Positions 23,754-32,654 are shown, numbered from the stretch's first letter. The stretch: 64,000 nucleotides of DNA from Chitinophaga sp. GbtcB8 (GCF_019091455.1 NZ_JAGXJN010000009.1:86350-150349), one strand, 5' to 3'. Program-made: numbers and translations. The notes: generated by a model not told the origin, from the sequence alone.

Positions 23754-23837
23754 GGTAGTGCGGGAGGGCAATATGCCGTTTATGAGAAGGTGTGAAATCT
23801 CCATTGCATTTAATTTGTGATTAATAAACTTTTTATA

Positions 23838-25067
23838 GTGAATAAACGACTAATCGTTATCGGCGGCGGCGCGGCGGGTTTCTTCTGCGCGGTGAATGCG
23901 GCCAGGTTGTGCCCGCAGCTGGAAGTGCTGTTGATCGAAAAAACGGGTAAGCTGTTATCCAAGGTAAAGGTGTCTGGCGGCGGGCGTTGTAATGTTACGC
24001 ATGCGGCGCCGGATATTGGTTATATGGCGCAGCGCTACCCGCGGGGACAGCACTTTGTAAAAAAAGCCTTTGGCCATTTTTTTGTGCCGGACACTATTAA
24101 CTGGTTCGCAGAAAGGGGAGTGGAGCTTAAAACAGAGACCGATGGCCGCATGTTCCCGGTAACAGACAGCTCCCAGACCATTATTGACTGTTTACTGCGG
24201 GAGGCGGACCTGTATAAAATAAGAATATTGATGCAGCAGGAGGTAACGGCCCTGCAGCTCACTGCAAACGGCCGCTGGCAGGTGCAATTGCAGCACAGCC
24301 CTGCGCTGGATGCTGATTACCTGTGTATAGCTGCCGGCGGGTATGCGCAGGCCGATAAGTTTAACTGGCTTAAAGCTACCGGCCACACCATAGCTGCACC
24401 GGCGCCTTCCCTGTTCACCTTAAATATGCCGGGCCATCCTATTACGGCGCTCATGGGCGTAAGTGTACCCAAAGCACTGGTAAAGGTAACGGGCTCCAAA
24501 TTGCAGGAGCAGGGGCCCTTGCTGATCACCCATTGGGGGCTGAGCGGCCCGGCAGTACTGCGTTTGTCGGCCTGGGGCGCCCGGGAGCTGCAGCAAATGC
24601 AATACACTTTCACGGCCCTGGTTAACTGGGTGCCGGATTATCATGAGAACAGCCTGCGGGAGGAAATGCAGGACCTGCGCCATTCCCTGGGCGGACAAAA
24701 AATGTATAATAAAAATCCCTTTGAGCTGCCCCAGCGTTTATGGCAGTTCCTGCTGCAACAGGCAGGCATACACGAAACTGTGCGCTGGGCCGATATGCCG
24801 GCCAAAGCACAGCAGCTGCTGGTGAAAAACCTGGTAGCTATGGAGCTGCCCGTAAAGGGGAAAACTACTTTTAAGGAAGAATTTGTAACCTGCGGCGGGG
24901 TGCAGCTCACGGAGATCAATCCCGCCACCATGGAAAGTAAGCTGCAGCCTAACCTTTATTTTGCAGGAGAAGTGATGGATGTGGATGGTATTACCGGCGG
25001 GTTTAATTTTCAGCATGCCTGGACGAGCGGGTTTGTGGCGGCTAAAGCAATGCAGGCTAAAAGCTAA
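23838..25067 (+). CDS. FAD-dependent NAD(P)-type oxidoreductase of the BaiN/HI0933 family
   Basis: 409 residues from the GTG at 23838, which gives MNKRLIVIGGGAAGFF, the expected family N-terminus. The GTG at 23817 overlaps a near-consensus -7 box (TAATTTG at 23811-23817) and is less likely. Motifs: FAD dinucleotide fold at residues 5-12 (GGGAAG), the family signature KVKVSGGGRCNVTH, and the C-terminal FAD-contact region CGGVQLTEIN, then GITGGFNFQHAWTSG. Members are cytoplasmic flavoproteins; one characterised member reduces a bile-acid intermediate, but the physiological substrate of most is unknown. The stop codon lies inside a GCTAAAAGC repeat. Confidence 0.9.
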   Translation: MNKRLIVIGGGAAGFFCAVNAARLCPQLEVLLIEKTGKLLSKVKVSGGGRCNVTHAAPDIGYMAQRYPRGQHFVKKAFGHFFVPDTINWFAERGVELKTETDGRMFPVTDSSQTIIDCLLREADLYKIRILMQQEVTALQLTANGRWQVQLQHSPALDADYLCIAAGGYAQADKFNWLKATGHTIAAPAPSLFTLNMPGHPITALMGVSVPKALVKVTGSKLQEQGPLLITHWGLSGPAVLRLSAWGARELQQMQYTFTALVNWVPDYHENSLREEMQDLRHSLGGQKMYNKNPFELPQRLWQFLLQQAGIHETVRWADMPAKAQQLLVKNLVAMELPVKGKTTFKEEFVTCGGVQLTEINPATMESKLQPNLYFAGEVMDVDGITGGFNFQHAWTSGFVAAKAMQAKS

Positions 25068-25079
25068 AAGCTTAATGCC
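25055..25079. repeat. GCTAAAAGC repeat supplying a stop codon
   Basis: Two overlapping copies of GCTAAAAGC; the last two codons and the TAA stop of the BaiN-family gene are read from them. Same word as at 251-280. Confidence 0.6.
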
Positions 25080-25087
25080 TACAGCAT

Positions 25088-25711
25088 CTACAAGTAGTTG
25101 ACCCCTACTTCATACTCCTTCTCCAATGCATCCAGGATCCGTTGAAAATCGGTGGGGTTGGCGAGGAAATTAATTTTGGTGGTATCTATCATCAGGGTCC
25201 GTACCGGGTGCTGTTTCAGGTACTGGGTGTACATGTTGTGTACTTTCTGCAGGTAATTGTCTTCTATCTGCTGCTCGTAGGAGCGGTTGCGTTTTTTAAT
25301 ATTTGCCTGCAATTGGGGAACAGGGGCATTGAGGAAAATGAGCAGGTCCGGCTGCACCAGCTGGGGGTTAATAATATCAAAAAGTTTCTGGTACAGGTTA
25401 TATTCTTCTTCCAGCAGGTTGATCTTGGCAAACAGCAGGCTTTTTACAAACAGGTAGTCGGATATTACCAGGTTGCTGAACAGGTCCTGTGTTTGCAGCA
25501 TATCTTTCAGCTGTTTATAGCGCTCTGCCATAAAGAACAGCTCCAGGGGAAAGGCGTACTGCTGCGGCTTTTCATAGAATTTAGGCAAAAAGGGATTGTC
25601 TGCAAATTCTTCCAGTATCAGTTTTGCGTTAAAATGTTGCGCCAGCATATGTGCCAGCGTGGTTTTGCCGGCGCCAATGTTGCCTTCTATGGTTATAAAG
25701 CGGTAGTTCAT
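25088..25711 (-). CDS. Deoxynucleoside kinase (dNK family)
   Basis: 207 residues. The P-loop GNIGAGKTTLA lies at about 10-20, followed by EEFADNPFLP (substrate-site Glu context), the middle segment SDYLFVKSLLFA, and the lid with arginines in KKRNRSYEQQIEDNYL. Members phosphorylate deoxynucleosides (dAdo/dGuo or dThd) for nucleotide salvage; specificity cannot be told here. It follows folK on the same strand, and folK is divergent from sppA, a gene order seen in other Bacteroidetes. Confidence 0.88.
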   Translation of the reverse strand: MNYRFITIEGNIGAGKTTLAHMLAQHFNAKLILEEFADNPFLPKFYEKPQQYAFPLELFFMAERYKQLKDMLQTQDLFSNLVISDYLFVKSLLFAKINLLEEEYNLYQKLFDIINPQLVQPDLLIFLNAPVPQLQANIKKRNRSYEQQIEDNYLQKVHNMYTQYLKQHPVRTLMIDTTKINFLANPTDFQRILDALEKEYEVGVNYL

Positions 25712-25712
25712 T

Positions 25713-25762
25713 TTAGCGGTTGGCTGTTAGCTTTTAGCAGTTGGCAATTGGCAGTCAGTGAT
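25713..25762. repeat. TTAGC/TTGGCAGT word repeat
   Basis: Contains GTTAGCTTTTAGC and several TTGGC words between folK and the dNK gene. It is roughly complementary to the words at 25870-25893 at the other end of the same gap. Confidence 0.5.
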
Positions 25763-25869
25763 CTGTAGATCAATGAATAGCCGTGCCTTATTGCTGATGT
25801 TATTGCCAATTAATGTTTTATAATGGTTCAATTGATTAAACTTGTTTTCCCTTGCAGTACTGGCTTCGG

Positions 25870-25893
25870 ACAGCTAACAGCTAACTGCTAACT
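25870..25893. repeat. GTTAGCAGTTAGC repeat supplying the folK stop
   Basis: On the minus strand GTTAGC/AGTTAGC units repeat three times; the last codons and TAG stop of folK are read from them. Confidence 0.5.
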
Positions 25894-26366
25894 CTTTTCG
25901 CCTGCAGCTCATCATCGCAGGCGGCCAGCAGGGCATGTACGGTTTGCTGGAAAACGGGGTGCACCCAATCCGGCAGTATTTCATTCAGCGGTACCAGCAC
26001 AAACTGGCGGTTTTGCATGCGGGGATGCGGTATTTTCAGCTCCGGCAGGGAAATAACGTCTTCATTATAAAAAATAATGTCGATGTCTATTACCCGGGCG
26101 CCCCACTTTTGCTGGCGGATGCGGCCTATTTCACGTTCTATATTCAGGAGGGTATGCAGCAGGGGCAGGGCGGCCAGCGGGGTGGAGATCTGCAAGGCCT
26201 GGTTCAGGTAGTCCGGCTGCTGCACATTACCCCAGGGAGCGGTTTCATACAGGCCAGATAATTTTACCACCTTACCGGCCTGCTGCTCAATGAGCTGTAC
26301 GGCCTGTTGAAGCAGTGCGGGGCGGTTTCCCAAATTGCCACCTATAAGTAATATTGCTGTATTCAT
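25881..26366 (-). CDS. folK: 2-amino-4-hydroxy-6-hydroxymethyldihydropteridine diphosphokinase
   Basis: 161 residues, usual length. It transfers pyrophosphate from ATP to 6-hydroxymethyl-dihydropterin in folate synthesis. Family motifs are visible in order: LLIGGNLGNR at the N-terminus, SGLYETAPWG, the GRIRQQKWGARVIDIDII block (the HPPK signature, with RxIDID as the magnesium/ATP site), and IPHPRMQNRQFVLVPL. A minus-strand -7 box (TACTTTTG) at 26382-26389 gives a very short leader. The stop codon is inside a GTTAGC repeat. Confidence 0.95.
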   Translation of the reverse strand: MNTAILLIGGNLGNRPALLQQAVQLIEQQAGKVVKLSGLYETAPWGNVQQPDYLNQALQISTPLAALPLLHTLLNIEREIGRIRQQKWGARVIDIDIIFYNEDVISLPELKIPHPRMQNRQFVLVPLNEILPDWVHPVFQQTVHALLAACDDELQAKRVSS

Positions 26367-26381
26367 GTATATTTATCGGCG

Positions 26382-26389
26382 CAAAAGTA
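26382..26389 (-). promoter_or_regulatory. -7 promoter element of folK
   Basis: Minus-strand TACTTTTG, a full TAnnTTTG match, about 16 bases from the folK ATG at 26366. No -33 TTG at the usual distance. Confidence 0.45.
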
Positions 26390-26487
26390 ACCATATTCCT
26401 TATTTTTGAAAAAACAGTTGGAATTGGCCTTTACAACAATTGGGCGTACTATAGGCAAATCACCCGGCAAAATTGATCCGAACTTTT

Positions 26488-28245
26488 ATGCGTAGCTTTC
26501 TAAAAATCTTCTTAGCGACCCTCCTGGCATTTATTGTATTTGCAGTGATCGGCGTGATTGTATTAATGGTCATGATCGGCAAGGCAGTATCGCCTGAAAA
26601 GGTAGTGATCAGCCCCAACGCAGTACTGGTGCTTGAAACCAGCCAGGCTTACAATGAGCAAAAGCTTTCCAACCCGCTTAATTCCCTGTTAAAGGGCCAG
26701 GCCAATGAAATACCCGGTTTATACGACGTGGTACGGATCCTGGAACATGCAGCGGACGATGATAATATTAAAGGCATTTACCTGAAAACAGACGGTAACC
26801 CTAATGGTTTTGCTACCAGTGAGGAGCTGCGCCGCGCCCTGCTTACCTTTAAAAAGTCAGGCAAATTCGTATATGCGTATGGGGAAGGTATGACCCAGCA
26901 GGCCTATTACCTGGCATCCGCCGCTGATAAGGTGTTCCTGCATCCCCAGGGTGGCCTGGATTTTGCCGGTTTCTCCTCTACCATCATGTTCCTGAAAGGT
27001 ACTTTGGAAAAGCTGGAAATACATCCGGAGATCTTCTACGACGGCAAATTCAAAAGCGCTACGGAGCCTTTGCGGGAAACGCAGATGACAGAAGCTAACC
27101 GCATTCAAACCTCCGCTTACCTGGGCCAGCTGTATGGCAACTACCTCACCAATATTGGTAAAAGCCGTAAGCTGGATACCGCCACCTTACACCGTTACGC
27201 CAATGAAGGACTGATCCAGAACCCGCAGGATGCACTTAGCTATAAGCTGGTGGATGGACTGAAATATGACGACCAGGTAATGGAAGCGCTGCGTTCCCGG
27301 ATAGGATTGGAAAAGGATGCGGATGTTAATTTTGTATCGCTTACAAAATATGAAAGCGCGGCAGATTATAAATCCACCTCCGGCGATAATAAGATCGCGG
27401 TATTATATGCACAGGGCAATATTGTAGGCGGTGATGGCAGCGACGATGTGACCATCAGCAGCGAGCAATATATAAAGGAAATACGCAAGCTGCGGCTGGA
27501 TAAAAGCATTAAGGCTATTGTGTTCCGGGTGAATTCGCCCGGCGGCAGCGCACTGGCTTCTGAAACCATCTGGCGCGAGCTGGTGCTGGCTAAAAAAGCT
27601 AAACCGGTGATCGTATCAATGGGGGATTATGCTGCCAGCGGCGGATATTATATTTCCTGTATGGCAGATTCCATTTTTGCAGAACCTAATACCTTAACAG
27701 GCTCTATTGGTGTATTTGGAGTGATGATGAACCTGCAAAGCTTCTTTAAGAATAAGCTGGGCGTTACATTCGATGGTGTGAAAACCGGCCAGTATGCTGA
27801 CCTGGGCAGCGCTACCCGCCCTATGACGGATATAGAAAGGAAATTTGTGCAAAAAGGGGTAGATAGTATTTATGCTACCTTTAAATCGCGTGTGGTAACG
27901 GGCCGCAAGCTAAGCCAGTCTGTAGTGGACAGCATTGCGCAGGGACGTGTATGGAGCGGCGTACAGGCGAAGTCGTTAGGACTGGTAGACCGGCTGGGTG
28001 GTATTAATGATGCCATTGCCAGCGCTGCAAAGATGGCCAAAATATCCTCTTACCGCCTGCGTGAGTACCCGGAAGTAAAACAGCCGCTGGAAAGGCTGCT
28101 GAAAAGCATTGGCGGCGAAACCAGCGAAACCATGGTGAAAAAAGAGCTGGGCGCCAACTATACCATCTACCAGCAGATCAAACGCCTGCAGCTGATGGAT
28201 GGTGAGGTACAGGCAAGGCTGCCTTTTGATGTGATGATCAAATAA
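26488..28245 (+). CDS. sppA: Signal peptide peptidase SppA, long (67K) type
   Basis: 585 residues from the ATG at 26488. One N-terminal membrane anchor (about 5-32) precedes two tandem S49 domains. The lysine of the Ser-Lys dyad is expected in the first domain (FYDGKFKSATEPLRE), and the nucleophile serine in the second (DYAASGGYYISC), followed by NTLTGSIGVFGVM. This split of the dyad across the two halves is typical of the long form. It cleaves remnant signal peptides in the inner membrane. It is divergent from folK and followed by a terminator. Confidence 0.93.
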   Translation: MRSFLKIFLATLLAFIVFAVIGVIVLMVMIGKAVSPEKVVISPNAVLVLETSQAYNEQKLSNPLNSLLKGQANEIPGLYDVVRILEHAADDDNIKGIYLKTDGNPNGFATSEELRRALLTFKKSGKFVYAYGEGMTQQAYYLASAADKVFLHPQGGLDFAGFSSTIMFLKGTLEKLEIHPEIFYDGKFKSATEPLRETQMTEANRIQTSAYLGQLYGNYLTNIGKSRKLDTATLHRYANEGLIQNPQDALSYKLVDGLKYDDQVMEALRSRIGLEKDADVNFVSLTKYESAADYKSTSGDNKIAVLYAQGNIVGGDGSDDVTISSEQYIKEIRKLRLDKSIKAIVFRVNSPGGSALASETIWRELVLAKKAKPVIVSMGDYAASGGYYISCMADSIFAEPNTLTGSIGVFGVMMNLQSFFKNKLGVTFDGVKTGQYADLGSATRPMTDIERKFVQKGVDSIYATFKSRVVTGRKLSQSVVDSIAQGRVWSGVQAKSLGLVDRLGGINDAIASAAKMAKISSYRLREYPEVKQPLERLLKSIGGETSETMVKKELGANYTIYQQIKRLQLMDGEVQARLPFDVMIK

Positions 28246-28274
28246 TGTGCAGCTGCACATCTTAAAATATAATT

Positions 28275-28303
28275 AAATCCCGGGCAGTGTTCCGGGATTT
28301 TTT
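28275..28303 (+). terminator. Rho-independent terminator of sppA
   Basis: AAATCCCGG pairs with CCGGGATTT around GCAGTGTT, followed by TTT. Confidence 0.85.
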
Positions 28304-28361
28304 ATGGAAATGGGCAAAACAATCTTAGTTTTACCAAATTTTTCAAAGCAGTTTCTTATTT

Positions 28362-29459
28362 ATGGCAGTGCAGTACAGTCAATGGAAGGCCATGATGGCA
28401 ATTACAAAAGCCAGCTTACGGGCTATTCTCCGCAGTCCTTCCACGGTAGCTTTCACCATTGGGTTTCCCCTGGCGTTCATCCTGGTATTTGGTTTTATCG
28501 GGAACAGCGTGGTAACTGTAAAGGTGGGCGTAGCGGCGGGCACTGATACGGCCAGCTATATTTACAAAGGCCTGGCTGCTGTAAAAAGCATAAAGCTGAT
28601 CAACGAGCCGGCCGCAGAAATGGAAGATGATATGATCAAAGGCCGGATAACGGCTATTGTGCACATCACCCAAAATACCGGGCCGGCTGCTAACCCGGCG
28701 TACGAGGTAAAGGTGCGTTCTTCCACCGCGGGTATAGATAAGATCCAGGTATTCCAGTCTATATTAACGGATGTAATTAACCGCATTGATGACCGGTTCT
28801 ATAAACGGCCTTCTGTAGCGCATATAGACAGTGCTGTAGTGCCGGGCCGCGCTTATAAGACCATTGATTTTATTTTACCCGGCATGCTTGGCTTTTCTTT
28901 GCTGAGCGCGGCGGTGTTTGGTACTGCTTTTCTGTTCTTCAGCTTACGGCAAACACTGGTATTGAAACGCTTTTTTGCTACCCCGGTTAAACGGGCTTAC
29001 ATTATAATGGGCGAAACACTATCCCGCCTGCTGTTCCAGCTTTTGGGCGCTATTGTGATCATTGGCCTGGGACATTTTGCATTTGGTTTTACGCTGGTAC
29101 ATGGGGCGGTTACTTTCGTGGAAATGCTGTTCCTGTCTTTATTCGGGCTGGTGGTGTTTATGGGATTTGGTTTCCTGGTAAGCAGCGTAGCCCGTAATGA
29201 GAGCACTATACCGCCTATTGCCAATGTGATCAGTATGCCGCAGTTCCTGCTGGCAGGCACATTTTTTTCAATAGATGCGTTGCCAAGCTGGCTGCAGCCG
29301 GTATGCCGCGCGCTGCCGCTTACCTATCTGAATGATGCTTTCCGTAAGGTAGCCTTTGAGGGTCAGCACTTATGGAACGTAGGTACAGAGCTGGGTGTGC
29401 TTACCTTGTGGGGTGTTATTATTTACGCGGTTACCATTAAAGTGTTTAAGTGGGAGTAG
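28362..29459 (+). CDS. ABC-2 type transporter permease
   Basis: 365 residues. One membrane helix near residue 30 (VAFTIGFPLAFILVFGFI), an extracytoplasmic domain of about 120 residues, then five helices in the C-terminal half, with PPIANVISMPQFLLAGTFF being the typical ABC-2 region. It should export a substrate with a separate ATPase, but no ATPase gene is adjacent, so the partner is encoded elsewhere. It follows the sppA terminator and precedes two SRPBCC genes on the same strand; link unknown. Confidence 0.85.
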   Translation: MAVQYSQWKAMMAITKASLRAILRSPSTVAFTIGFPLAFILVFGFIGNSVVTVKVGVAAGTDTASYIYKGLAAVKSIKLINEPAAEMEDDMIKGRITAIVHITQNTGPAANPAYEVKVRSSTAGIDKIQVFQSILTDVINRIDDRFYKRPSVAHIDSAVVPGRAYKTIDFILPGMLGFSLLSAAVFGTAFLFFSLRQTLVLKRFFATPVKRAYIIMGETLSRLLFQLLGAIVIIGLGHFAFGFTLVHGAVTFVEMLFLSLFGLVVFMGFGFLVSSVARNESTIPPIANVISMPQFLLAGTFFSIDALPSWLQPVCRALPLTYLNDAFRKVAFEGQHLWNVGTELGVLTLWGVIIYAVTIKVFKWE

Positions 29460-29507
29460 CCGTTAACAACTCCACCTTTTCTGCCTTTTTTTTCTTAAAT
29501 TGGATAC

Positions 29508-30038
29508 ATGCAAGTCCTGTACATCATTCTGGGTGCTTTGGCTGCTCTTATCCTGGGCCTCTTTGTATTTTCCCTTTACCTGCCTGCCCGTTTAAAAATT
29601 GAACGATCCCTGGTGATGATCGCACGGCCCGACGTGGTATTCCGCGAGGTGGATACCCTGCGTAACTGGGAGCATTGGTCGCCCTGGCACCAGCTGGATC
29701 CTGAGATGAAAATTGTATATGGTGAAAAGGAAAGCGGCGCCGGCGCGGGTTACAGCTGGGAAAGTAAAAAGCGTAATGTGGGCCGTGGCAGCTTACTGAT
29801 CACAGAATCACGCCCGTATGAATTTATAGCTACTTCTATCAATTTTATGGAACAGGGCAGCAGCAAAGGTTATTTCCGTTTTGAGCCGGCAGGGGAGCGC
29901 ACCCGCGTTACCTGGGGTATGGAAATGACGGTTGGGCAGAACCCCGCCCGTAAATTCCTTGGCCTGATGATGGATAAGTGGGTAGGCCGCGATTTTGAAC
30001 GGGGCCTGCAACAGCTGGCTAAGGTAAGTAGCTTTTAG
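29508..30038 (+). CDS. SRPBCC (polyketide-cyclase-like) family protein with N-terminal anchor
   Basis: 176 residues. An N-terminal hydrophobic helix (YIILGALAALILGLFVFSLYL) is followed by a START/SRPBCC-like ligand-binding fold: IERSLVMIARPDVVFREVDTLRNWEHWSPW, then GAGAGYSWESKKRNVGRG and a C-terminal amphipathic helix. Such proteins bind lipids or hydrophobic ligands; none is identified. Its paralogue follows after 36 bases. The TAG stop is read from an AGCTTTTAGC repeat. Confidence 0.8.
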   Translation: MQVLYIILGALAALILGLFVFSLYLPARLKIERSLVMIARPDVVFREVDTLRNWEHWSPWHQLDPEMKIVYGEKESGAGAGYSWESKKRNVGRGSLLITESRPYEFIATSINFMEQGSSKGYFRFEPAGERTRVTWGMEMTVGQNPARKFLGLMMDKWVGRDFERGLQQLAKVSSF

Positions 30039-30058
30039 CTTTCTGCCTTTAGCTTTTT
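30028..30058. repeat. AGCTTTTAGC repeat supplying a stop codon
   Basis: AGCTTTTAGC followed by CTTTAGCTTTTTG. The final Phe codon and TAG stop of the SRPBCC gene lie in the first copy. It is the inverse form of the GCTAAAAGC word at 251 and 25055. Confidence 0.55.
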
Positions 30059-30074
30059 GTGTGTAACTTCGTAC

Positions 30075-30614
30075 ATGCGTTTTATCAAACTATTAATAAT
30101 CAGTGTCTTTACCTTTGCAGTGTTTATCTTCCTGCTTTCGCTGTTATTCCCTTCCAAGGCAGTGGTAGAGCGCTCCGGTGTAATTGATGCCCCGGTAGCC
30201 GTAGTATACAGCCAGATCAACGAGCTTAAAACCTGGCAGGAATGGAACCCCTGGACCAAATTAGAAGCAGTGAATACGCTGCAATTCTCCAACCCTTCAC
30301 AAGGAAAAAATGCCTGGTACAGCTGGACCAGCGCCAATGACGCCGCTTCCGGCAAACTAACCGTTTTGCGCAGTGAGCCTGATAAAGGTGTTTATTATAA
30401 CATGTTATTCAAAGATATGCGGCCTATGATGGGCGGATTGGAAATAAAACCCTCCAAAGAAGGCACCGGTACTGTTATACACTGGTATATGGAAACAAAG
30501 CTGGGCTGGAAACCCTGGTGGAAGCTCCGCGGTTTTATGGCCGACCGTTTAATGGGCCCGCAGGTAGAGCAGGGGCTGACGGAATTGAAGGCGAGGTGTG
30601 AGAAAATGAAGTAA
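30075..30614 (+). CDS. SRPBCC family protein, paralogue of the preceding gene
   Basis: 179 residues from the ATG at 30075 (the upstream start at 30057 lies in the repeat). N-terminal hydrophobic helix (IKLLIISVFTFAVFIFLLSLLF), then the same SRPBCC pattern as its neighbour: VERSGVIDAPVAVVYSQINELKTWQEWNPW and KNAWYSWTS. It probably arose by tandem duplication. The ligand is unknown. Confidence 0.8.
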   Translation: MRFIKLLIISVFTFAVFIFLLSLLFPSKAVVERSGVIDAPVAVVYSQINELKTWQEWNPWTKLEAVNTLQFSNPSQGKNAWYSWTSANDAASGKLTVLRSEPDKGVYYNMLFKDMRPMMGGLEIKPSKEGTGTVIHWYMETKLGWKPWWKLRGFMADRLMGPQVEQGLTELKARCEKMK

Positions 30615-30720
30615 TAATTAAGATGGAGAGATTCAAAAAAGGGATGAATGGTATCTCCATATCTATTGAATAGCTGTAATTTCCTGCACGGTTTTTAAGC
30701 CATTAAAATCAATAATCTAT

Positions 30721-31218
30721 ATGAAACAGATCTTTTTATTCCTGGCCATCCTTGCTACCACCAGCAGCGTGGCATTTTCCCAGGATGCACCCAAAAGCCC
30801 CCGTGTTACTGCGGAAGGTAAAAATGTAAAGGTCAGCTACGGCCAACCCTCTAAGAGAGGCCGCGTGATCTTTGGTCAACTGGAACCTTATGGCAAAGTA
30901 TGGCGCACCGGCGCTAATGAAGCTACTGAAATTACTTTTGCAAAAAATGCCAGCTTTGGCGGCAAACCTGTAAAGGCTGGTACTTACACCCTGTTCACCA
31001 TTCCCGGCGAAAAAGAATGGACATTCATCCTGAACAGCTCACTGAAACAATGGGGCGCGTATAAATACGAGGAGATCAAAGGAAACGACGTACTGCACGT
31101 AACGGTACCAGTTACTACACTCAGTGCCCCGGTAGAAAAGCTAACCATTACCCTGCCGGCTAACAAGCTGGTATTAGAATGGGATAAGACGAAGGTAGAA
31201 GTACCGGTGAAATCTTAA
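30721..31218 (+). CDS. DUF2911 family exported protein
   Basis: 165 residues. Signal peptide ends near VAFSQ (about 21). The mature protein has the DUF2911 motifs VSYGQPSKRGR, LEPYGKVWRTGANEATEI and AGTYTLFTIPGEKEW. This family is common in Bacteroidetes and of unknown function; a beta-sandwich fold is likely. It ends 2 bases before the inverted repeat that separates it from bioA. Confidence 0.9.
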   Translation: MKQIFLFLAILATTSSVAFSQDAPKSPRVTAEGKNVKVSYGQPSKRGRVIFGQLEPYGKVWRTGANEATEITFAKNASFGGKPVKAGTYTLFTIPGEKEWTFILNSSLKQWGAYKYEEIKGNDVLHVTVPVTTLSAPVEKLTITLPANKLVLEWDKTKVEVPVKS

Positions 31219-31320
31219 TGTGCTGATGTGCGGATATGCAGATGTGCAAATGAATTGAAGCGAAGTAGCTGATTTTCTTTACACATTTGCATATGTGCAC
31301 ATTTACATATCTGCACATCA
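31219..31320. repeat. GATGTGCA inverted word repeat between convergent genes
   Basis: The left arm (31223-31250, TGATGTGCGGATATG and related words) and the right arm (31281-31320) are imperfectly inverted; the first 24 bases pair with two G-U wobbles and one mismatch. The right end TCA is the TGA stop of bioA on the minus strand. A long hairpin that could stop transcription from both sides. Confidence 0.65.
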
Positions 31321-32589
31321 ACCCATTGTTCCCACAAACTCCAGTATACTCTCATACACTCTTCCCAGCTCTTCATTTGTAATACAATACGGCGGTAAAA
31401 TATAAAGGGTATTGCCCAAAGGCCGCAGCATGATCCGTTTTGCGCGGAAAAAGCGGTGCAGCTCATCTGCCAGCTGGTTGGTATAAACATCCTGCCCGGG
31501 GGTGATTATTTCAAAAGCTAAAACAGTTCCCAGTAATCGTGTATGCTTTACCGTTCCTACTGCGGCCAAACGCTGCAGGAACTGCTGATGCTGTGCGTGT
31601 ATACGCTCCCGTTGTTGCGCACATTCCGGCTGCAGGAACAGGTCCAGGCTGGCAAGCGCCACCGTGCAGGCCAGTGCATTCGCCGTAAAGGAATGCCCGT
31701 GGAAAAGGGTTTTCAGCTTGCTTTCTGATAAGAAAGCATCGTATATAACAGCCGTGCAGGTAGTAACACCCAGCGCCAGGGCGCCACCGGTTAAGCCTTT
31801 GGAAAGGCAGATGATGTCCGGCGTGGTGGTTACGTTTTCCATGGCAAAGTTCTTTCCGGTTCTGCCAAAACCGGTCAGTATTTCATCGGCTATCAGTAAG
31901 ATCTGCTGCTGTTTGCAGTATAACAGCAGCTGATCCAGCGCTTCGGCTTCATACATAAGCATACCGCCGGCGCCCTGTAACAGGGGCTCAAATATAAAAG
32001 CTGCAATGCTCTCCGGCCCCAGGCTTTCAATGGCGGCTTTCAGCTGCGGAAGATTATCGGATGTGGGGGTATCTATAAAATGCACCTCAAATAACAGGTC
32101 GTCAAAAGGAGCGGTAAATACGCTGCGGCTGCTCACGCTCATAGCGCCAAAAGTATCGCCATGGTAAGCATGGTGGAATGCCAGGATCTTTTGCTTGCGG
32201 AAACCTTTGTTTTCCCAGTATTGCAAGGCCATTTTCAGCGCCACTTCTATAGCGGTAGAACCATTATCAGAATAAAATACCCTGCTTTGCCGGCCGGGTA
32301 ATACGGGTAACAATCTTTCCGCCAGCTCCACGGCAGCAGGGTGGGTATAACCTGCAAATATGCAATGCTGCAGCTGCATGGCCTGTGTGGCCAGCTTTTG
32401 CGCAATGTACGGGTGTGCATGCCCGTGTATATTTACCCACCAGCTGGAGGTAGCATCCAGGTAGCTGTTGCCTGCTTCATCAAATAAAGAGGCGCCTTCT
32501 CCGCGTATAATACCAATGGGCGCAGGCGCTGTTTGCATTTGTGTATACGGATGCCAGATCACCTGCTGATCGCGTTCACTCCACGTCAT
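31318..32589 (-). CDS. bioA: Adenosylmethionine-8-amino-7-oxononanoate transaminase
   Basis: 423 residues. A PLP enzyme of biotin synthesis that makes 7,8-diaminononanoate with SAM as amino donor. The family signature WHPYTQM is at the N-terminus, then SSWWVNIHGHAHP, SDNGSTAIEVALKMA, HHAYHGDTFGAMS, and the aminotransferase class III region LIADEILTGFGRTG with the PLP lysine in CLSKGLTGG. Usual length. No bioB, bioD or bioF neighbour in this window. A -7 box at 32621-32628 gives a leader of about 26 bases. Its stop is inside a word repeat. Confidence 0.95.
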   Translation of the reverse strand: MTWSERDQQVIWHPYTQMQTAPAPIGIIRGEGASLFDEAGNSYLDATSSWWVNIHGHAHPYIAQKLATQAMQLQHCIFAGYTHPAAVELAERLLPVLPGRQSRVFYSDNGSTAIEVALKMALQYWENKGFRKQKILAFHHAYHGDTFGAMSVSSRSVFTAPFDDLLFEVHFIDTPTSDNLPQLKAAIESLGPESIAAFIFEPLLQGAGGMLMYEAEALDQLLLYCKQQQILLIADEILTGFGRTGKNFAMENVTTTPDIICLSKGLTGGALALGVTTCTAVIYDAFLSESKLKTLFHGHSFTANALACTVALASLDLFLQPECAQQRERIHAQHQQFLQRLAAVGTVKHTRLLGTVLAFEIITPGQDVYTNQLADELHRFFRAKRIMLRPLGNTLYILPPYCITNEELGRVYESILEFVGTMG

Positions 32590-32590
32590 T

Positions 32591-32616
32591 GTAATTAATA
32601 ATTAATGATTAATAAG
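32591..32616. repeat. TAATTAATAATTAATGATTAATAA-type words
   Basis: A/T-only repeat of ATTAAT units directly upstream of bioA, in its leader. Similar to 3646-3675. Confidence 0.4.
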
Positions 32617-32620
32617 AGGG

Positions 32621-32628
32621 CAAAGATA
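32621..32628 (-). promoter_or_regulatory. -7 promoter element of bioA
   Basis: Minus-strand TATCTTTG matches TAnnTTTG fully. No clear -33 TTG. Confidence 0.45.
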
Positions 32629-32654
32629 AGGTGGGAGGGGGAGAAATAAAGCAT

